The notes under the pieces: generated by a model
The model's input: the letters and a program-made list of their open reading frames with translations, nothing else
The model's database searches: none
What the model was told of the DNA's origin: nothing
Source of the DNA: Notospermus geniculatus
Taxonomy: Eukaryota > Nemertea > Pilidiophora > Heteronemertea > Lineidae
DNA length: 64,000 nucleotides
NCBI GenBank assembly: GCA_002633025.1
Contig: NMRB01000024.1
Span: 713,437 to 777,436, forward strand
Direction: 5' to 3'
Made by a program: the position numbers and the translations under genes
Part shown: positions 11,401 through 20,400 of the stretch, piece after piece
How positions within the stretch are numbered: position 1 is the first letter of the stretch
How the letters are laid out: every line of letters starts with the position of its first letter

Positions 11401-14400
11401 AGCCAAATACCTGGATTTGCACACACCTATACTAAAACACGATTATTTCTCACCTTATGCGGATGTTTGACGTGAACACAGAAGCCAAGTTCCTTCAGGA
11501 CCCGTCGTTCTGCTTTGATCACCTTATTCTTCAAACTAATATAGTTCTGGTCAAGTATCAAGGGTTGGATTGTCCTGTAACAAGATTAAACAAAGAATTT
11601 AACCTCTTACCCCTATCCAAAGTGGCAGGAGGATATTCAATTTCAGAAGAGGGGTCCTTGCTGCAGGCCATGGTTTCCCCCAGACTAAGAGGGGCTGCTC
11701 GTTTTCGTCACTTCAGGAATCCGAGTTGTGATCCTTGAGAAAATGGAAAGCGATGAAGCTGCAAATTGCAGCGATTATTCTGTACAGCACAACAAATAAT
11801 CCCTACAATTTGCAAGTGCATAGCTTTTTTTCATTTTCCCCAAGGATCATCCAACCCACAGTGATAATGTGTCATCTCCATCCATTGCAAACTTACTTTC
11901 GACTCCTGACTTGTTTGATATGGTGGAAGACATTGATGACATCTCGCATGCGACGTGGAGCCTCTTCTATCTTGGACGCCAGGTTGATGCACGCCATCGC
12001 AACCACCTGCAATGGGACATGCATACATGTTTGGAAGTTTGTTCAATTATCAGGATTCACAATCTTAACATTCTAGCAGCTCTCATCACACCCAAAATGC
12101 AACCCGACTGAACTTCCCTCTCAGGACAGGCCTTTCAATGACTGTTCAGTGTCAGTCAAATCAGTTCGGGAAAGTTCCCAATTTGGAAACGTTTCTGATT
12201 TTGGAAGCCCAGCGATTCCAATATTGGCAACGTTTCTTTTTTCGGAAGCGGTTTTCCATTCCGATATCGGAATCGGTGTAGGCCTATTTGCATGTTAGGC
12301 CTAATCGGGATATGAGTACCAAAAATCGGGAAGTGTTTTTTTCCATTAACAGATGGCAGCACCTGTGACCTTGTATTTCACGGCGTACAATCTGAATTGC
12401 TGGCGTAAGTTGGCTCCAATCATCGATAATCATCAATTATCATCATCAAAAGCCTTGGTTGTGCCACAATCTCTGGGCTTCCAAATTCAGAAACGTTCCC
12501 GATATTGGAATCGAAAATCGCTTTCAAAAAAAGAAACGTTGCCAAAGTCGGAAACGTTTCCAATTTTGGAACTTTCCCGAACTGAAATTGATCATTATAC
12601 ATAATTACAATTCAATTTTACAAAGCAGAGAAGGGGCTGATACCACAGTAAAAGCCAATGTACAATGTATCATGTTGTCTTACCTCCATATCATGTTTTA
12701 CGAAGGATTTCGAATAGTAGAACCTTTGGAACAAGACCTGCCCAGTCGCCATAGCAACCTGAAATGACGAAGAATCATTACAAAAAGCTCTTCAGCTCAG
12801 GTAAGGCCGACTCCATGGGATGAAATTCTTTGTTCACACACTGATCAAGAATAACACCTAGGCTCTGCATTTCATGTCTGTGAAACTGCAATACACACTA
12901 GTTTTCTACACGGGCTGAAAAACATGGTTCTTGGTACAGAGGGCATTAGGCCTATGGTTGATAGTAAATCAAGAGAAACTAACACTTTTCAAACTGATGG
13001 AGGGAGTAGGCCTACACCTATAAATACAGCATATAGGCCTAGGTCGATCTCTATCCAGTAGGCCTAAAGAGGCAGAAAACAAGGACCTGCCACTTTTTCT
13101 AGAGGCTTACAATAGGTCTATCAAGCCTACGGGTAGGCCTAGGTCATGTAGGTAGTGGAAACAGAAATCCACAAATTTAGTCTATTTGGTGATTTGAATT
13201 GAAGTGGAGACATTCAAGAAGGCACAAAACACAACCACAACACAAATATTTATTCAAATTCATCATCAATCAATTCATGAGTTGAATGACAATATTCAAC
13301 GAAAACATTAAACAAAGCAACACGAAAAGACAAGACGACGACAGCTGAAAAGGGGAAAACACACATTAATTTGCAATTTATTACTCAGTCTGAGGCAGAG
13401 ACATAAACAATTCAATGACATGACCCACCCATCATCAATCAATTCAATCAATGAGTTGAACGACAATATATTCAACAGAAACATTTAACAAAGGAACACA
13501 AAAAAAACAAAACGACGACAGCTGAAAAGGGGAAAACATACATTTGTTTGCAGTTAATTACTCAGGCACAGACATCACGGTGACTTTGCACCATACCCTC
13601 TTACCTACTACTATAATATACAGGTGGAGAAACATATGCTTACGGAAAATGTACTACACATACACAGGATCCGATTTTCAGGCACCGTTTTCAACCCCTA
13701 AAAAAAACGAAATCACACCTACCAATACATTTTGGTACTCCGCAAAGATTGTTTTTTCACAACAGAATAATAAAATTAGAAATGAAACAAAGTTTTGGGA
13801 GTAATCCATTCACTTTGGTCCGTGGATACATTCGGTCCCAGTCTGCCAAGATGGCCGCCTGAAAGTACATGAAGTAGATCGAATTCGGTCACCCAGCGGG
13901 AGATTGCTAAACTAAACGTCAGTGTCGACATGGCGGCCATCTTGGCAGACTGGGACCGAATGTATCCACGGACCAAAGAGAATGGATTACTCCCAAAACT
14001 TTGTTTAATTTCTAATTTTATTATTCTGTTGTGAAAATACAATCTTTGCGGAGTACCAAAATGTATTGGTAGGTGTGATTTCGTTTTTTTAGGGGTTGAA
14101 AACGGTGCCTGAAAATCGGGTCCTGTGTATGTGTAGTACATTTTCCGTAAGCATATGTTTCTCCACCTGTATATTATAGTAGTAGGTAAGAGGGTATGGT
14201 GCAAAGTCACCGTGCAGACATAACATCAATGACACACCAACATAACATGCGTAGAACGCAGGCCTGATGCACACACAATGTACACTACAATGCTGCACTG
14301 CGCACATGCACGGCGTCTGTCATGTCTGTTCGAAGAAACCATGACTGAGTCAGCAAGCATTTTGGTTGGAATGTTGGGCTTCTCAAGGTCAAAAACAACT

Positions 14401-14765
14401 TTTTAAAAATTCATACTAAAGGAGACAAACATGTAGATTGCAATTCATAGATTTTAGCGACAAGCATAGACCTAGTAGCCTATTTGAAAGAAAACGACGA
14501 AAACACAACACGTGCGGTTCTGAGAAGAAACGCACGACCAACGCAACCGATTTTCTACACAAACCTGCGGAAGTTTCAGCAGGATTCCCGCCGTCTGAAT
14601 TAGCTCACATCCCAGAATTCGGAGGTCCGTTTCCACTTCAGGATCAAGCCCATCGACGACTGAAGGCGTTGGGTGTAATTTTTCGGTGGGAATAAGGACA
14701 TTATCTAGGGTTAATACGACTTTACTGAAGTTTCTTTGCACCGCGGCACCTCCACCTTCCGCCAT
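2056..14765 (-). CDS. CCNL1: Cyclin L, complete 8-exon gene
   Basis: Cyclin L is a nuclear-speckle cyclin that partners CDK11-type (and CDK12/13-type) kinases and couples transcription to pre-mRNA splicing. Exons on the minus strand are 14765-14565, 12758-12684, 12006-11897, 11574-11454, 8522-8458 (or the copy 10196-10132), 3472-3268, 3171-2978 and 2437-2056. All phases match and the total is 1,353 nt, 450 aa (human CCNL1 is about 526). The start MAEGGG leads into [13 protein letters not shown]; cyclin box 1 holds [18 protein letters not shown] (about residues 94-111), box 2 holds [20 protein letters not shown] (about 193-212), and residues 325-450 are an Arg/Ser-rich tail. The intron after exon 7 uses a GC donor. 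Exons 2 and 5 each have a second copy in the window. Metazoan ancestors have one gene, so it corresponds to vertebrate CCNL1 and CCNL2 together. Identification is firm; the exact start and UTRs are inferred. Confidence 0.95.
2602..2853. mobile_element. Element E: head-to-head pair in cyclin L intron
   Basis: Two copies of a ~100 bp element in opposite orientation with a 48 bp internal tandem repeat (from 2699 and 2747), each outer end finishing TTATTATCA. The whole insertion is flanked by a 15 bp direct repeat, CAGAAATGACACCTG, at 2555-2569 and 2852-2866, like a retroposon target-site duplication. Each copy contains the hairpin GACCCC-GGTT-GGGGTC followed by GAAA. It sits in the intron with the GC donor, about 125 bp downstream of exon 7. 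Confidence 0.8.
2978..3171 (-). CDS. CCNL1: Cyclin L exon 7 with GC donor
   Basis: 194 bp, acceptor CTTTTTCAG, phase 0 to 2. Encodes a charged linker with [20 protein letters not shown] and a Ser/Pro-rich stretch (PVTPKPSSP), matching the KLKAKGLNPDGTP region of cyclin L. The donor reads AAAG|GCAAGT, a strong GC-AG intron site. It is the only position giving a phase that continues into the RS exon. Confidence 0.9.
3268..3472 (-). CDS. CCNL1: Cyclin L exon 6
   Basis: 205 bp, acceptor GTCTTTCAG, donor AAAG|GTATGT, entering in phase 2 to complete a Trp codon and leaving in phase 0. Encodes cyclin box 2, including [20 protein letters not shown] and [20 protein letters not shown]. Read-through past this donor gives an early stop; truncated cyclin L isoforms are known in vertebrates. 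Confidence 0.95.
3826..3952. mobile_element. Palindromic MITE D
   Basis: About 127 bp imperfect palindrome. The arms contain ATAAAGCGGTTCTA and TAGAACCGCTTTAT, and further in CTTAGGCCGG and CCGGCCTAAG. It lies within a cyclin L intron. No coding capacity. Confidence 0.75.
4338..4616. mobile_element. MITE I in cyclin L intron
   Basis: 279 bp element with terminal inverted repeats CGCAAATATTTTCGCG and CGCGAAAATATTTGC. Its terminal motif resembles sequence at 8880-9017 between the two exon 5 repeats. Confidence 0.7.
5325..5492. mobile_element. MITE N, copy 1
   Basis: Terminal inverted repeats AATAGGAGC...GCTCCTATT, with internal TAGCGGACCAATACAA and GGGCCGTAGTGACACCTATT shared with the copy at 59010-59173. 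About 168 bp, non-coding. Confidence 0.8.
7812..7930. mobile_element. Hairpin MITE H (copy 1)
   Basis: GGCCC..ATTTTAGAATGCTC at one end and GAGCATTCTAAAATGCGGGCC at the other form long inverted arms with a short centre (CTATTGTTCTC..GAGAACAATAG). Second copy at 9495-9613. Half-copies are seen near 35175-35203 and 19813-19840. Confidence 0.75.
8458..8522 (-). CDS. CCNL1: Cyclin L exon 5, downstream copy
   Basis: Same 65 bp, splice sites and peptide as 10132-10196. It lies in the first of two ~1.3 kb repeats (7342-8655 and 9018-10330). A lone N at 8853 between the repeats suggests that two alleles were laid end to end in the assembly, so only one copy may exist on a real chromosome. Confidence 0.85.
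8656..9017. mobile_element. Repeat fragments around the N at 8853
   Basis: Left of the N is a stretch with inverted blocks TATACTCGTGTATAGGTCGA and GGGTCGACCTATACAC. Right of it is a stretch rich in CGCAAA/TTTGCGG ending GGGAAATTTTC-like sequence in reverse orientation. They look like two different element fragments abutted at the N. Confidence 0.55.
9495..9613. mobile_element. Hairpin MITE H (copy 2)
   Basis: Carried in the second 1.3 kb repeat. Same arms as 7812-7930 with a few substitutions. Confidence 0.75.
10132..10196 (-). CDS. CCNL1: Cyclin L exon 5, upstream copy
   Basis: 65 bp, acceptor CTTCCCAG, donor TG|GTGAGT, entering in phase 0 and leaving in phase 2. Encodes [20 protein letters not shown] followed by A and two bases of a Trp codon. 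It is identical to the copy at 8458-8522. Joining the two copies would put TG next to A and make an immediate TGA stop, so a functional mRNA can use only one. Confidence 0.85.
11454..11574 (-). CDS. CCNL1: Cyclin L exon 4
   Basis: 121 bp, acceptor TTGTTACAG, donor AAG|GTGAGA, leaving in phase 0. Encodes [20 protein letters not shown] and then [17 protein letters not shown], the end of cyclin box 1. Confidence 0.95.
11897..12006 (-). CDS. CCNL1: Cyclin L exon 3
   Basis: 110 bp, acceptor CATTGCAG, donor AA|GTAAGT, entering in phase 0 and leaving in phase 2. Encodes [19 protein letters not shown] followed by [10 protein letters not shown], the cyclin L signature. Confidence 0.95.
12161..12586. 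mobile_element. 426 bp inverted-repeat element in cyclin L intron
   Basis: Termini TCAGTTCGGGAAAGTTCC and GGAACTTTCCCGAACTGA, with further inverted blocks of GGAAACGTTTC type. It lies between cyclin L exons 2 and 3 and has no credible coding frame. Confidence 0.75.
12684..12758 (-). CDS. CCNL1: Cyclin L exon 2
   Basis: 75 bp, phase 0 to 0, with acceptor ATTTCAG and donor GAG|GTAAGA. It encodes [19 protein letters not shown] and six more residues, the first-helix part of cyclin box 1. It is the downstream copy of a duplicated segment; the other copy lies upstream of exon 1 at 16163-16237. Confidence 0.95.
13576..14214. mobile_element. 639 bp foldback transposon
   Basis: Two ~285 bp inverted arms beginning CACGGTGACTTTGCACCATA, separated by a ~70 bp centre. 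Flanked by a 7 bp direct repeat CAGACAT (13569-13575 and 14215-14221) that occurs once in the empty site of the sister duplicate. Arms meet the centre with CCAAGATGGCCGCC. Open frames of up to about 144 codons in the arms are antisense mirror images and not protein-like. I cannot assign a superfamily. Confidence 0.9.
14565..14765 (-). CDS. CCNL1: Cyclin L exon 1 (start codon)
   Basis: Encodes residues 1-67, MAEGGGAAV to GILLKLPQ, with a donor CAG|GTTTGT in phase 0. The frame is open further upstream to another ATG at 14837. I chose 14765 because the residues before it do not look like cyclin L, while the family-typical stretch begins about 16 residues after it. Confidence 0.92.
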
Positions 14766-15392
14766 GATGACATGGATGAACGCAATCTTGCTCGCACTCT
14801 TTTCTTTGATGTTAGTACGCGTGTGCAAACTGTACATTTAAGTAAACAAACATAAATTTGTTAATTTCTATCCAACAATGAACTATCAATATATTTCGTA
14901 TTTCAATAAAATTTACGTTTTTAAATTCTTCTTGTCTTAGTTGATGAGTTTGGTACTTGCAGTGCACTATATTATTCTGTGCATGTATTTTTGGGCAAAC
15001 TGTTCAGGACTATTTCCCACACATCCCGCTAGATGGCGAAAATGCGTCATGTTGCTTCCTCAAAATTGTCAAAAATGAGATAAATTTACAGTGAAATAAA
15101 GTTGCTGATGGTCTATAAAGTAGCACAATTTTTCTTGATTATTAAATCGACGCACTGACCTTGATGTTGAATTCGGTCGGTGCGTGGTTTTCTCGCTGTG
15201 TTGTGTTGAAGTGAGCCGTCGACATGGTTGATTGAGATTCTGCACTGGACTGCATGCAGCAGTCACAACAGTCAACACAACATGAACAAAGCTCACCACC
15301 AGACCAGGCAGTGTGAGTGACCAGACAGTCAGTCAGTCATAGTGCAGTGTCCACTGGTGTCTGTAATGTGATGCATGCGGATATCATGATAA

Positions 15393-15578
15393 ATGGCTGA
15401 GTCCAGTCAAATGCAGGCAGTGCAAAAGTGCTGCCCTGCCGTCACTGCCAAGGCCAAGTCCTCCTGTAAAATTGAAGTAGGGCCAAAAGGGGCTACGGTC
15501 GGTTTGGTAGGGCTAGGTAGGCCCACCGATCGTTGCTGTAGGCCTACCGCACCGGTAGACCCAAAAGAATATTTCTAG
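15393..15578 (+). other. Open frame between the divergent genes, doubtful
   Basis: A 61-codon frame (MAESSQMQAVQKCCPAV...) in the head-to-head space upstream of cyclin L. It lacks a signal peptide, so it does not fit as the start of SDF4. A further frame at about 15711-15979 follows a TTCTTTCAG acceptor-like site. Neither resembles a family I know. They may be 5' exons of an unknown transcript or chance frames. Confidence 0.2.
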
Positions 15579-16112
15579 GCCTATTTTTTATGTGGCCTAG
15601 GTTGGGGTAGTAGGGCCTTGACTTGAGCTCACCATGCTGTTTGCAGGCCTTGTGGTACCTTCAACCTTGGCCTAGTATGTTTTGGTTTAATACTCATCCT
15701 TCTTCTTTCAGTTGGTTTCCTTTGGCGTGCGGCAATGATACAGTAATGAAGATCTCTACAGCAGGCAATGATTCGCACTCTAATGGATTTGAAGGCCCAA
15801 TATCTCCATCTGACATCCCCATGTCGGTCACTGCTACGCATGATCACGAACTTGGACAAATGGAACAATTCCGTCAGACATGTATTTGTGTCAGAACTGT
15901 CTATAAACCAGGGCAAAGTAGAGACTTTGGGCATCGCCTGATAAGCGAATTGGCAGGTTTGAAGTTATCGAAATCTTGATGAGTTTGTGGGTGTATTTTT
16001 TTTGTGACCGGCCTTTCTTGATTGTATGTGACAGGGCAGGGCGTCATGACGTCATGCATGGGTAGGGGCGTAGGCATTGTAGTAAACTGGTGCCCGTCTA
16101 GACGACCGCCTG

Positions 16113-17170
16113 TGGCTGATACCACAGTAAAAGCCAATGTACAATGTATCATGTTGTCTTACCTCCATATCATGTTTTACGAAGGATTTCGAGTAGTAGA
16201 ACCTTTGGAACAAGACCTGCCCAGTCGCCATAGCAACCTGAAATGACGAAGAATCATTACAAAAAGCTCTTCAGCTCAGGTAAGGCCGACTCCATGGGAT
16301 GAAATTATTTGTTCACACACTGATCAAGAATAACACCTAGGCTCTGCATTTCATGTCTGTGAAACTGCAATACACACTAGTTTTCTACACGGGCTGAAAA
16401 ACATGGTTCTTGGTACAGAGGGCATTAGGCCTATGGTTGATAGTAAATCAAGAGAAACTAACACTTTTCAAACTGATGGAGGGAGTAGGCCTACACCTAT
16501 AAATACAGCATATAGGCCTAGGTCGATCTCTATCCAGTAGGCCTAAAGAGGCAGAAAACAAGGACCTGCCACTTTTTCTAGAGGCTTACAATAGGTCTAT
16601 CAAGCCTACGGCTAGGCCTAGGTCATGTAGGTAGTGGAAACAGAAATCCAAAAATTTAGTCTATTTGGTGATTTGAATTGAAGTGGAGACATTCAAGAAG
16701 GCACAAAACACAACACAACCACAACACAAATATTTATTCAAATTCATCATCAATCAATTCATGAGTTGAATGACAATATTCAACGAAAACATTTAAACAA
16801 AGCAACACGAAAAGACAAGACGACGACAGCTGAAAAGGGGAAAACACACATTAATTTGCAATTTATTACTCAGTCTGAGGCAGAGACATAAACAATTCAA
16901 TGACATGACCCACCCATCATCAATCAATTCAATCAATGAGTTGAACATTCAACAGAAACATTTAACAAAGGAACACAAAAAAAACAAAACGACGACAGCT
17001 GAAAAGGGGAAAACATACATTTGTTTGCAGTTAATTACTCAGGCACAGACATAACAAAACATCAATGACACACCAACATAACATGCGTAGAACGCAGGCC
17101 TGATGCACACACAATGTACACTACAATGCTGCACTGCGCACATGCACGGCGTCTGTTCGAAGAAACCATG
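16113..17170. repeat. Segmental duplicate with exon 2 copy (empty site)
   Basis: About 1.06 kb nearly identical to the 12.6-14.3 kb copy but lacking the foldback element: the site reads GGCACAGACATAACA near 17042. The copies diverge abruptly after AAACCATGAC near 17171. Confidence 0.9.
16163..16237 (-). pseudogene. Extra copy of cyclin L exon 2, upstream of exon 1
   Basis: 75 bp nearly identical to exon 2 (12684-12758), with intact splice sites and one visible synonymous change (TAT to TAC). It lies about 1.4 kb upstream of exon 1 on the same strand, so normal cis-splicing from exon 1 cannot reach it. It could be used only with another upstream start or by trans- or back-splicing. It is carried in a ~1.06 kb segmental duplicate (16113-17170). 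Confidence 0.8.
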
Positions 17171-17398
17171 ACCACTGTCTGTTGGGTATGTACACACTAC
17201 ACTACCTATATAGAATGTTGTGCAACACCAAAAAAACCCGATCAAAATTCATCAAATTTTCACCAAACTACACCAGTTGTTACTAAGTAGTGGCACTTTT
17301 CCAATAACTAAGTAGATGTCCATAAATAGTTTCCAGCCAAGATTTCTGCACCTCACCCTCCAAAAGATGACTTTGTGAGGACTTTTATTCATTCCAAG

Positions 17399-17456
17399 CA
17401 AGGCANGGAGCAAGATGGACATCTGAATAGAGATTACAGGAAAGAAGTTTTCTTAG
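17399..17456 (+). CDS. SDF4: SDF4 exon encoding the DGHLNR segment
   Basis: Donor TTAG|GTAAAG in phase 1. The acceptor is placed at ATTCCAAG (17391-17398) because it leaves the frame open, but the polypyrimidine tract is weak. A single unknown base at 17406 makes one codon ambiguous. If that N is a contig join, the true exon start may be elsewhere. Confidence 0.65.
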
Positions 17457-20400
17457 GTAAAGCAGGGTGGACTCAATCAGCACTACAAACTTTCTCACCC
17501 CTTCATGTTTGCTTAAAAAGGGTGCCCTGTGCAGCACATGACTTTTCTTTGACAGGGTTCGTACGCATCCTGGAAAACCTGGAATGTCATGGAATTTTGA
17601 GTCGACAAAATCCAGGCCAGGCCTTTATATTCCCCCAAATTAACGTTTAACGTCGGAGCCCAAATTAAGGGCGCCCAAATTTGAGTCTTGTTTTACATTT
17701 AAATGGGAATCTCAGATGCCTGGAAATGGCATCTTTTATCCTCTATTTTCGAAAAATTTTCTAATGAGGGGGGAACCCCCCTCGCCCTCCCCCAGATCGC
17801 GCCTTCAGCACTCTGATGGGGACCTTTGGCCCAATACCACCGTCAACAGAAAAGGCCCAAATTAGGGAATATAAAGGCCTGCAGGCCTGGAAATCCTTGA
17901 AAATCAGGGAAATTACCAAGATGTCCTGGAATTGTCATGGAAAATCGAGTCCCTTTCAAAAAAAGAAAAAATGTCAAAAGTAATTCTTTGTTAAGATGTG
18001 CTTAATCCCCACCCCCAGGTCTCGACACCTCCCAACATCAATTTCGCGGAGAGTCGGTATGGGAGAGTACATGTATCTTGAAATTTTGTGCTTTCCATGC
18101 CGCAGAGTGTCCTGGAATATTTCCATTTCTGCCCTGGAAATACTCTAGTTTCGTGTTTTTAACACACCTTCATTACAAGGTGGTGAGACCGCCTCCATCG
18201 TAATATGCATTGAGTATGACAATAGGCCTCTTGGAGTAAAACGCCAGTAATCTGGAAAACATGTTACTGTTATTCATTCTGATAACATGAATATTCATAC
18301 TTCCAGTGCTTCCTAAGCTTCAGTGCCGTGTCCGGTACTCTAAATCTAGCAGATAAAGAAAGCTGATCTAAATCCATGCATTTTGTTTTCAGGGTTGATG
18401 TCGATAAGGACGATTTGATAAGTTTATCTGAACTGGAAGAATGGATCATTCAGAAAGTCCAGGAGCATTTTGATGAAACACATGAAGAGAATGAGCAGGT
18501 GTTCAAGGCTCTAGATCCTGATAATGATGGCAAGTGGTCTTTTAAAACTGGGGGAGAAGTACTTAAAATTTGCTGAATTTGGTCAAATTTTGAAGTGATG
18601 CCTATGTCTCTGTCACCGGAGTATCCTGAATTATGTTTTCTCCAGGGACTCCAATTTTCTCCTGCAAGACATTTATTACTTCAAAAATGATATTCTACTG
18701 ACATAGAGTTGTGGAGGTAACTTCTAGTCCGAGAAATAGACGATTCTTGAATTCGCACTTCTGCCGAAATCTCAACCAGAACCTCGATCTGAAACCCGCT
18801 GACATGACACCATCCATGATTCAGCTATGGTCGACTGTGATGCGACGTTTTTGATGTCACTGTCCTGGGGTTGTCTGCGTCACGTCATTCAGTTTCAGAC
18901 CGAGGTTGTGGTTGAGATTTCAGCGGAAGTGCGCAGATCTTTGTCGTTCACGTCAATTTGAAAACAACGGTACAAATTTTCCTACCTATTTTCAGGGTTC
19001 ATTACGTGGAGAGAATTCTTCGTCCAGTTTTTGATGGCGAAGGGTCATACTCAACAACAGGCAGAACAACATTCCGAAGACTATGAAGCTATTCATATGG
19101 AGGAACCAGGTGGGTAGAGTATGGGCCTACATCATATCTGGACACAGATTTGATATCTTTTATGTCTTCTACTATTCATACGGGTTGTGTTACTGGTACC
19201 CTCTTCCGTAACAGTGTGGCTAGGGAGGATACTTTCAGATATAATCAGCATATCACATCAAACATGTGCTCAGCTTTCTCGTGGCTTCACTGTTTGACAT
19301 ACGTGTGTACCATAAAAGTCATGATTCTGATTCCGTCTATGTGACAGCATGTAGGCCTACCATGATTTTGGACATGGAATTTTTTCAGAAAAAGACCAGC
19401 TTATTCGTTATAAGTTCCGTTGGTCAGAGGCCGATGAGGACCCACAAGATAATAAGCTGACTATTGATGAATTCAGGAATTTCCGTCACCCAGAACAGAG
19501 TAAGACAATGATGAACCATATGGTCAAAGACATACTCAGTAATCTTGGTAAGGCTGTGAATACTGCATTAATTCCTTGAAGTATTTGGAATAATGTACGT
19601 GTTGGCGATCAAAGACACAATTACAGTGACTGGACAAAGCCCATGAAACATGCACTTTTCTTTCTGATGCCTTGCATCACCAGAGCAATCTGAACTTTCT
19701 TGCCTTTGTCCATGCACTGTGCAGATTAATCATGTTAATGGTGTGTATGCTGATGTTTGGGGGAAGGGTTGCCTTGAGAAACAGCTATTGGAAAGGACAA
19801 CTTTATGCAGATACACGGTCTATTTTGAAATGTGGGCCAGTTCTAATTTTGGTGGTGAATAAAACTTGATGTTGCAGGTTATTTCTTGGGTTCTGGTCAA
19901 AACCTACACAAATTGAACTGCCAAATATGACTGAATCACTTAAACCGGAATCATTTGACATTACGGTACTAATACTAATTTGGGCTTAATTCTACGCTTT
20001 CGGGATTTTTTAGACCAGGAGGAGAGAGATGGCGTCTTGACAGAATCGGAGTTCGTTGCTGTACCCCCTGGTGACGTCGAGGTGCTGCAATCTGACTGGA
20101 TGACACAGGAGAAACAATGGAAGGAAGAAAGGCAGAAGGAGTTCAGGGAAATTATCGATACTGATCGCAATGGCCGGGTTACGAGGGAGGAATTACTCGT
20201 AAGTGATGAACGATGATGTCATGATCATGAACCAACAAGTAAAAATCAGCCAAACTGCAAAATGTACCTCAGTCATTTCCTAATGCAAACTACGGTAGAG
20301 CTATTGTTGCCAAGTCATAATTTTTGTAGAATTCTCAAACTGACGCCTTGTTTTTCTGTTGTGTTTACTTTTCAGGCCTACGTTGACCCCAAGAACCCAA

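Larger units (their letters stand above)
12635..14330. repeat. Segmental duplicate with exon 2 (copy 1, with foldback insertion)
   Basis: Near-identical to 16113-17170 except that it is interrupted by a 639 bp foldback element plus 7 bp target duplication (13576-14221). It contains functional cyclin L exon 2. There is no N between the two copies, so the duplication looks real. Confidence 0.9.
14766..17398. promoter_or_regulatory. Head-to-head space between cyclin L and SDF4
   Basis: It must contain the cyclin L promoter and probably that of SDF4, since the genes diverge here. I see no clear TATA or initiator. It also holds the exon 2 duplicate (16113-17170), several TAGGCCTA motifs near 15530-15600, and the weak open frames at 15.4-16.0 kb. 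Confidence 0.4.

Noticed and set aside
13544-14210. Mirror open frames in the foldback element (86 and 144 codons)
   Set aside because: They are the same arm read from opposite sides, with no transposase-like features.
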